Below are positions 58,659-64,000 of a DNA stretch of 64,000 nucleotides, piece by piece; the first letter of the stretch is position 1, and each line of letters opens with the position of its first letter. The stretch is from Mycolicibacterium malmesburyense (GTDB lineage: Bacteria; Actinomycetota; Actinomycetes; Mycobacteriales; Mycobacteriaceae). The notes beneath the pieces were generated by a model, which saw only the letters and a program-made list of their open reading frames with translations, ran no database searches and had not been told where the DNA came from. Location: NCBI RefSeq assembly GCF_001050015.1, contig NZ_CVTB01000302.1, positions 60,561-124,560 on the forward strand. The letters run 5' to 3'. The translations under genes were made by a program, and so were the position numbers.

Positions 58659-60410
58659 GTGAGTGACCCGATCCCGGCGAACGGGCAGACGCTTCTGGGT
58701 CCCGAACAGCGGGCGGAAGCCTGGGAGCGGCTCGGCAGTGAGCAGTTCGACGTCGTGGTCATCGGCGGGGGAGTCGTCGGCGCGGGCGCCGCGCTCGATG
58801 CGGCGACGCGAGGGTTGAAGGTGGCGCTCGTCGAGGCGCGCGACTTCGCGTCGGGCACGTCGAGCCGGTCGTCGAAGATGTTTCACGGCGGGCTGCGCTA
58901 CCTCGAGCAACTGGAGTTCGGGCTGGTGCGCGAGGCGCTGCACGAGCGTGAACTGTCGCTGACCACGCTGGCGCCGCATCTGGTCAAACCGCTGCCGTTC
59001 CTGTTCCCGCTGACCAACCGCTGGTGGGAGCGGCCGTACGTGGCGGCGGGAATCTTCCTCTACGACCAGCTGGGCGGTGCGAAGTCGGTTCCGGCGCAGA
59101 AGCATCTGACGAAGTCCGGGGCGCTGCGGCTGGCGCCCGGGCTCAAGCGTTCGTCGCTGATCGGCGGCATTCGGTACTACGACACCGTGGTCGACGACGC
59201 GCGTCACACCATGACCGTGGCGCGCACGGCCGCGCACTACGGCGCCGTGGTGCGGACGTCCACGCAGGTGGTCGCGCTGCTGCGCGAAGGTGACCGGGTC
59301 ACCGGCGTGGAGGTCCGCGACTCCGAGAACGGTGCGCTCACCCAGGTGCACGGGCACGTCGTCGTGAACGCCACCGGCGTGTGGACCGACGAGATCCAGG
59401 CGCTGTCCAAGCAGCGCGGGCGTTTCCGGGTGCGCGCGTCGAAGGGTGTGCACATCGTGGTGCCGCGCGACCGGATCGTCAGCGAGGTGGCGATCATCCT
59501 GCGCACCGAGAAGTCGGTGCTGTTCGTGATCCCGTGGGGGACGCACTGGATCATCGGCACCACCGACACCGACTGGAACCTGGACCTGGCGCACCCGGCG
59601 GCCACCAAGGCCGACATCGACTACATCCTCGAGACCGTCAACACCGTACTCGCCACGCCGCTCACCCACGACGACATCGACGGCGTGTACGCCGGGTTGC
59701 GCCCGCTGCTGGCCGGGGAGAGCGAGGAGACGTCCAAGCTGTCGCGCGAGCACGCCGTCGCGGTGCCCGCCCCCGGCCTGGTGGCGATCGCCGGCGGCAA
59801 GTACACCACTTACCGGGTGATGGCCGAGGACGCCATCGACGCCGCCGCCGAGTACATTCCGGCGCGCGTCGCACGGTCGATCACCGAGAAGGTCCCGCTG
59901 ATGGGCGCCGACGGGTACTTCGCGCTGATCAACCAGACCGAAAGCGTCGGAAAGCATTACGACCTGCATCCATACCGGGTGCGCCACCTGCTCGACCGGT
60001 ACGGCTCGCTGATCGGCGAGGTGTTGCAGATGGCCCGCGAGAGCGGCGACGTCCGCCCCGATCTCCTCGATCCGATCACCGAGGCGCCGGTGTATCTGAA
60101 GGTCGAGGCGTGGTACGCCGCGGCCGCCGAGGGCGCGCTGCACCTCGAGGACATCCTGGCGCGACGGATGCGGATCTCGATCGAGTACCCGCACCGCGGC
60201 GTGGACTGTGCGCGCGAGGTCGCCGAAGTGGTTGCGCCGGTGCTGGGTTGGAGCGAGGAGGACATCGACCGCGAGGTCAAGACCTACCGGGCCCGGGTGG
60301 ACGCGGAGATCCGCTCGCAACAGGAACCCGACGACGAGTCGGCCGACGCGTTGCGGGCGGCGGCGCCGGAAGCGCGAGCCGAGATCCTCGAACCCGTTCC
60401 GCTCGCTTGA
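58659..60410 (+). CDS. glpD: Glycerol-3-phosphate dehydrogenase (FAD), GlpD2
   Basis: A 583-aa FAD-dependent membrane-associated enzyme oxidising glycerol-3-P to DHAP and feeding the quinone pool. FAD site VVIGGGVVGAGAALDAATRG (about 32-52), GTSSRSSKMFHGGLRYLEQ, and the IIGTTDTDW motif are clear; a C-terminal domain follows. GTG at 58659, TAGGAG upstream. It overlaps the pseudouridine synthase start by 4 nt. Confidence 0.95.
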   Translation: MSDPIPANGQTLLGPEQRAEAWERLGSEQFDVVVIGGGVVGAGAALDAATRGLKVALVEARDFASGTSSRSSKMFHGGLRYLEQLEFGLVREALHERELSLTTLAPHLVKPLPFLFPLTNRWWERPYVAAGIFLYDQLGGAKSVPAQKHLTKSGALRLAPGLKRSSLIGGIRYYDTVVDDARHTMTVARTAAHYGAVVRTSTQVVALLREGDRVTGVEVRDSENGALTQVHGHVVVNATGVWTDEIQALSKQRGRFRVRASKGVHIVVPRDRIVSEVAIILRTEKSVLFVIPWGTHWIIGTTDTDWNLDLAHPAATKADIDYILETVNTVLATPLTHDDIDGVYAGLRPLLAGESEETSKLSREHAVAVPAPGLVAIAGGKYTTYRVMAEDAIDAAAEYIPARVARSITEKVPLMGADGYFALINQTESVGKHYDLHPYRVRHLLDRYGSLIGEVLQMARESGDVRPDLLDPITEAPVYLKVEAWYAAAAEGALHLEDILARRMRISIEYPHRGVDCAREVAEVVAPVLGWSEEDIDREVKTYRARVDAEIRSQQEPDDESADALRAAAPEARAEILEPVPLA

Positions 60411-61288
60411 GTCGTCAGATCAGGCGTGGACACCGGCGCCCGCCGCCGCTACCTGTTCGCGACGGGCTGGGGCCGGCGCGGGTGCGGCTGCGCGGCGGTG
60501 CTGTTCTGGTCGAGTTGGCCGACCGGTTCGGTGACGCGGCCGCCGCCAAGGTCCTCGCGGGCGAGGTGGTCACCGCCGACGGCGATGTCGTGACCGCGGG
60601 CACGGTGCTGCCGCCCGGCGCGTCCGTCTACCTGTACCGCGAACTGCGAGAAGAGATACCGGTTCCGTTCGACATCCCCGTGCTGCACCGCGACGACCAC
60701 ATCGTCGTGGTCGACAAACCGCACTTCATCGCGACGATGCCGCGCGGACGCCACGTTGCGGAGACCGCGCTGGTGCGGCTGCGCCGCGAACTGGACCTGC
60801 CGGAGTTGTCCCCGGCGCATCGCCTGGACCGGCTGACCGCCGGCGTGCTGTTGTTCACGACACGCCGCGACCTGCGCGGGCCCTATCAGACGATGTTCGC
60901 CGACGGCGAGGTGCGCAAGGAGTACCTGGCCAGGGCGGGCGTCGACCGGGACCTGGCGTTCCCCGTCACGCTGCGCAGCCGAATCATCAAGCGGCGCGGA
61001 CAGTTACAGGCCGTCGAGGAGGCGGGTGAGCCGAACGCCGAAACCGTCATCGACCACCGTGGCGACGGCCTGTACCGGTTGACATCCCGCACGGGACGAA
61101 CCCATCAGCTGCGGGTGCACATGGCCTCGCTGGGGCTGCCGATCGTCAACGACCCGATGTATCCGGACGTGGTCGACGTGGCGCCCGACGACTTCTCGCG
61201 ACCGCTGCAACTTCTGGCGCACCGCCTCGAGTTCGCCGACCCGGTCGACGGACGCCGGCGCGAGTTCGTCAGCGCGCGCACGCTGTGA
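60407..61288 (+). CDS. RluA-family RNA pseudouridine synthase (Rv3300c-like)
   Basis: A 293-aa pseudouridine synthase. The catalytic Asp lies in HRLDRLTAGVL (about residue 146). The VVDKPHFIATMPRG, TGRTHQLRVHMA and GLPIVNDPMY motifs are standard. The best start is TTG at 60407, overlapping the glpD stop as TTGA, giving an N terminus ending LPVRDGLGPARV; no ATG/GTG is in frame nearby. The target uridine is unknown. Confidence 0.85.
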   Translation: MSRQIRRGHRRPPPLPVRDGLGPARVRLRGGAVLVELADRFGDAAAAKVLAGEVVTADGDVVTAGTVLPPGASVYLYRELREEIPVPFDIPVLHRDDHIVVVDKPHFIATMPRGRHVAETALVRLRRELDLPELSPAHRLDRLTAGVLLFTTRRDLRGPYQTMFADGEVRKEYLARAGVDRDLAFPVTLRSRIIKRRGQLQAVEEAGEPNAETVIDHRGDGLYRLTSRTGRTHQLRVHMASLGLPIVNDPMYPDVVDVAPDDFSRPLQLLAHRLEFADPVDGRRREFVSARTL

Positions 61289-61289
61289 C

Positions 61290-63266
61290 TCAGCGGCGCT
61301 GCTCGACCGGTTCGTTCACCTGCGCTCCCGTCGCGATGACCGCGCGGTTGCGCTCGGCGACCGTCCGCATCGACACCTTGACCAGCCAGCGGTCGTAGGT
61401 CATGAACCCGTTGACCTCGTTCTCGACGTCGGTGGTCTGGGTGTAGATGGCGCCGGACAGGCCGCCCTTGCGGATCTCGTCTTCGAGGTCACGGCTCACC
61501 TGGACGTAGCGGTCGGTCAATCGCGCTCGGCTGTCGGTCATCTCGTACGCCTGCGGTCTGCCCGGCCAGCGGTTGCCCTCGGGGACCAGCCCGAGGCCGC
61601 CGTACTCGCCGTCGACAATCACGCGGTGCTCGAGCGGAATCGGGCGGTTTCCGAGCATCGTGCGCTCGTCGTGCGGGGTCGCGGGATTGTCGTGCAGAAC
61701 GGGGCGGCCAGGGCCGACGTAGGTGTGGTCGTCGTAGACGTCGCCGGCCCTGCTGTCGGGCAGCGACTTACAGCAGTTCACCCCGCTGTTGGCGTTCACC
61801 ATCCGGGTCGGGTCGGCAGCCTTGGCCACACCGGCGATCCTCGCCGTGTCGAACTCGCCCCAGCCCTCGTTGAACGGCACCCAGCCGACGATCGACGTGA
61901 CGCTTCGCAACTGGTCGATCATCTCGACGAGCTCACGTTCGAAGTTGGCCTTCGCCGCCGGGGAGGGCTCCGGCGCCGGGCCGACCGGAATGTCGAGCGA
62001 GACATCCAGCGACGGCATGTCCTGCCACACCAACAACCCGAGCTTGTCGGTCCAGTAGTACCAGCGCGCCGGCTCCACCTTCGCGTGCTTGCGCACGAAG
62101 TTCATGCCGAGGGCCTTGGTCCGTTCGAGGTCGAATCTCAGGGCATCGTCGGTGGGCGCGGTGTAGATGCCGTCGGGCCAGTACCCCTGGTCCAGCGGCC
62201 CGTGAAGGAAAGTGATCTTGTCGTTCAACGCGATTCGCGGCCGGCCCTGCGGGTCCCGGACCGTGCTGATCGTGCGCAGACCGCCGTAGCTTTTGACCTC
62301 GTCGACGACCTTGCCCTCCGGCGTGACCAACCGCACCGTGAGGTCGTAGAGGTAGGGGTCGTCCGGCGTCCACAGGCGCGGATCCGGTACCTGCACCCGC
62401 ACGGGCTTGCCCGGTTCGCCGGACCTGCGGGCCAGCGTCGGACCGTCGGGCGTCGAGACGAGCACCTCGGCGCGTTCGTCCGTGGTTCCGGTGGCACGGG
62501 TGGTGACGGTGAAACCCTTCAAATCCGCTGTGATGTCGAGCTTGTCGACGTGGGCGGCGCGCACCGGTTCCATCCAGACGGTCTGCCAGATGCCCGACGC
62601 GCCGGTGTAGAAGAGCCCCTCGGGGCGGTTGCGCTGCTTGCCGACGGGGAACGGCGCGGCTTCGTTGCGGTCCTCCGCGCGCACGACGATCTCCTGGGTG
62701 CCCGTCCAGCGCAGCGCATCGGTGATATCGGCGCTGAACGCGGTGAATCCGCCCTCGTGGTGCGCGACGCGCTTGTTGTTGACCCAGACCGTGGCGGTCT
62801 GGTCGACGGCGCCGAAATGCAACAGCACGCGCTGCCCGCGCCAGGTGCCGGGGACTCGAAAATTCTTGCGGTACCACATCTGATCGTCGTGACGCTTGAT
62901 CCCCGACAGCGCCGACTCGGTGGGATAGGGCACCAGGATCTTCTCGTCGAACTTGTCGGCCAACGGCGGCTTCGACAACGCGTTGGCCTGCGACCGGCCG
63001 GTGTAGGCCCACACCCCGTTCAGGTTGAGCCATCGCGCCCGTTCCATCTGCGGACGGGGGTACTCCGGCAGGGCGTTGTTGGGGCCCACCAGATGTGACC
63101 ACGGTGTCGACAGCGGCGGGCTCTTGCGCTGCCACGCCTCGGCCGCGTTCGCCGGCGCCGCGAAGATCGCGAAGCCCGCCGCCACGGCGAGGGGGAGGGC
63201 CGTCATCCGGCTGAGTATCTTGCGCACACGGTGCCGGTTGTTCGACAGCTCGGTGTTCACGGCCAC
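61290..63266 (-). CDS. Secreted glycoside hydrolase family 2 protein
   Basis: A 658-aa GH2 enzyme (beta-galactosidase/glucuronidase-like). A signal peptide (about 20-41, ending ANA-AEA) is followed by a jelly-roll sugar-binding domain (LNLNGVWAYT, KILVPYPTESALSG, VWVNNKRVAHHEGGFTAF), an Ig-like domain, and a TIM barrel with acid/base Glu near 465 (FNEGWGEFD) and nucleophile Glu near 554 (VDGEYGGLG). The substrate is unknown, possibly plant or fungal glycosides. GTG at 63266 with GGGG about 10 nt upstream; 63260 GTG is an alternative. The promoter appears far upstream, so the 5' UTR may be about 210 nt. Confidence 0.87.
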   Translation of the reverse strand: MAVNTELSNNRHRVRKILSRMTALPLAVAAGFAIFAAPANAAEAWQRKSPPLSTPWSHLVGPNNALPEYPRPQMERARWLNLNGVWAYTGRSQANALSKPPLADKFDEKILVPYPTESALSGIKRHDDQMWYRKNFRVPGTWRGQRVLLHFGAVDQTATVWVNNKRVAHHEGGFTAFSADITDALRWTGTQEIVVRAEDRNEAAPFPVGKQRNRPEGLFYTGASGIWQTVWMEPVRAAHVDKLDITADLKGFTVTTRATGTTDERAEVLVSTPDGPTLARRSGEPGKPVRVQVPDPRLWTPDDPYLYDLTVRLVTPEGKVVDEVKSYGGLRTISTVRDPQGRPRIALNDKITFLHGPLDQGYWPDGIYTAPTDDALRFDLERTKALGMNFVRKHAKVEPARWYYWTDKLGLLVWQDMPSLDVSLDIPVGPAPEPSPAAKANFERELVEMIDQLRSVTSIVGWVPFNEGWGEFDTARIAGVAKAADPTRMVNANSGVNCCKSLPDSRAGDVYDDHTYVGPGRPVLHDNPATPHDERTMLGNRPIPLEHRVIVDGEYGGLGLVPEGNRWPGRPQAYEMTDSRARLTDRYVQVSRDLEDEIRKGGLSGAIYTQTTDVENEVNGFMTYDRWLVKVSMRTVAERNRAVIATGAQVNEPVEQRR

Positions 63267-63841
63267 GACTGCTAGTCCCCCCTGCTGGAAACCATCGACG
63301 AAATGAGGTTGGGTGCTGCGCACCAGACGCCCATGGCAAACCTAGTCAGAGGTAGGCCGCGAGGAATCAGGTGTTTCCCTATGCTTTGCATCTGCATGCT
63401 GAACGAACGTGTTCGTGCAGGCATCAGCGCACTGATCGAGCCGTCGATCAAGATCGCGCGAATGCGTGAGAGCTGGTGTGCCACACCATAAATGCAAAGT
63501 CGAGACGCTCGTCAAGCTTAGCATCGATCGACCGCGGCCGCCACGGCTCACGCTGACGTGCGCTGCTGTCGGAAACCGGCGTCGCGGCGCCGCGACGAGA
63601 CGAAATGCCGAAACGGAGCAAATGCTGAATAGCTGAGCTAGACGTGAGGCCGATCAACCTGTTCGGGGCCGGATGCGGCCACCATACAGTAAGGAATGGT
63701 TCGAGCATCGCAGATGACATCGATGCGCCGGAAGAGTTCGTTACGGCGACGCGCCGATCACACGTTCCGCTCCCCTTACGCGTGCGTCACTGCCACAATC
63801 AGGTCGGCGACGACGCCTGCACGTCGCCGGAGGGAGGAGAT
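63267..63841. other. Intergenic region between GH2 and an exported protein gene
   Basis: A 575-nt stretch with no supported ORF. It holds a likely GH2 promoter with a palindrome (63474-63515), an imperfect palindrome with arms ACGAAC and GTTCGT and a 2-nt centre (63403-63416) inside the presumed GH2 leader, and a TACAGT -10-like box at 63685-63690 on the plus strand. It is less GC-rich than the flanks. Confidence 0.5.
63474..63488. promoter_or_regulatory. Operator-like palindrome upstream of GH2
   Basis: TGGTGTG-C-CACACCA is a perfect inverted repeat with a 1-nt centre. It overlaps the putative minus-strand -10 (TTTATG, 63492-63487, or TATGGT, 63490-63485) paired with a TTGACG -35 at 63515-63510. 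It fits the TGGT-N7-ACCA form used by many GntR/FadR-type regulators. Confidence 0.5.
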
Positions 63842-64000
63842 GTGCGCAAGGTAGTGCTGTGCGCTGCTGCGGCCCTGTTCGCCGGGGGATTGGTGAGCGT
63901 GAACCCGCCGAGTGCCGACGCAACGCTCTGCGGTTCGGTCGGCGGCAGGTTCGTCGACGTGACGGGGTGCGCCGACCCGCTGTCGTATCTGAACGAACTG
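63842..64000 (+). CDS. Exported protein, truncated by window edge
   Basis: The first 53 codons of a secreted protein. A signal peptide (RKVVLCAAAALFAGGLVSV, cleavage near ADA) is followed by CGSVGGRFVDVTGCADPL, a cysteine-bounded motif seen in small mycobacterial exported proteins (DUF7155-like). GTG at 63842 has a strong GGAGGGAGGAGA ribosome-binding site; the overlapping ATG at 63840 stops after four codons. Confidence 0.7.
   Translation, partial: MRKVVLCAAAALFAGGLVSVNPPSADATLCGSVGGRFVDVTGCADPLSYLNEL

Noticed and set aside
63403..63416. SOS box ACGAAC-GT-GTTCGT
   Set aside because: The spacer is 2 nt instead of 4 and the outer bases differ from the mycobacterial LexA consensus.
63448..63720. 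90-codon ORF in the intergenic region before the last gene
   Set aside because: No ribosome-binding site, motif or typical codon pattern.

Overview
The window is high-GC chromosomal DNA from a mycobacterium, most likely a rapid grower (Mycolicibacterium / M. smegmatis-like). The gene content and order follow the mycobacterial dnaE2-spoU-mfpA-folD-metXY-trpS-dacB1-sdh-cdd-deoA-add-upp-pmmB-deoD-amiB1-amiA1-lpdA-glpD2 neighbourhood. Other pointers are an intrinsic-type erm gene beside folD, a perfect mycobacterial SOS box at dnaE2, a SAM-IV riboswitch at metY, and many GTG/ATG starts with a TANNNT -10 box only 6-8 nt upstream (leaderless transcription). Coding density is very high. I found no tRNA, rRNA, CRISPR array, insertion sequence or prophage.

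Layout. 1-2.0 kb: C-terminal cyclase domain and a 13E12/DUF222-HNH protein. 2.0-5.4 kb: SOS-controlled translesion polymerase dnaE2. 5.4-8.8 kb: MFS permease, a divergent F420/flavin reductase pair sharing one promoter region, a SpoU methyltransferase and a small methyltransferase. 8.8-13.5 kb: the mfp conservon (sensor kinase, roadblock, DUF742, GTPase, pentapeptide gyrase protector MfpA), convergent with an FHA-ABC exporter. 16-20 kb: SnoaL/TetR pair with a shared operator, an exported protein, an old-yellow-enzyme homologue, folD-DUF3017. 20-21 kb: a macrolide-resistance erm gene preceded by what looks like a drug-sensing leader peptide. 21-24.4 kb: metY-metX-methyltransferase under a SAM-IV riboswitch. 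24.6-34.4 kb: monomeric isocitrate dehydrogenase, hydrolase, xthA-trpS, YihY-type membrane protein, SMR exporter, nitronate monooxygenase, dacB1, a beta-propeller protein. 34.4-39.5 kb: Lrp-aminotransferase and an aminoaldehyde dehydrogenase (probable diamine catabolism), then sigJ and its probable target gene. 39.6-43.1 kb: sdhCDAB. 43.3-46.1 kb: nucleoside salvage cdd-deoA-add. 46-51 kb: conserved hypotheticals, alcohol dehydrogenase, CBS protein, and a two-gene type VII substrate pair with a peptidoglycan hydrolase. 51-54 kb: upp, pmmB, deoD. 54-61.3 kb: amiB1-amiA1, cyclotransferase-like gene, lpdA, glpD, RluA synthase. 61.3-64 kb: secreted GH2 glycosidase with a possible operator, and the start of an exported protein.

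Functional themes are DNA damage and gyrase protection, antibiotic response (mfpA, erm), sulfur amino acid synthesis with riboswitch control, respiration (Sdh), and nucleoside salvage, in which PmmB probably links PunA/DeoA pentose phosphates to central metabolism. The strongest candidate for an unusual system is the erm 5' region: a WhiB7-type promoter, a leaderless 11-codon ORF with an M-R-L-R core (the macrolide arrest motif of ErmD-type leaders), and a hairpin starting at the leader stop codon.
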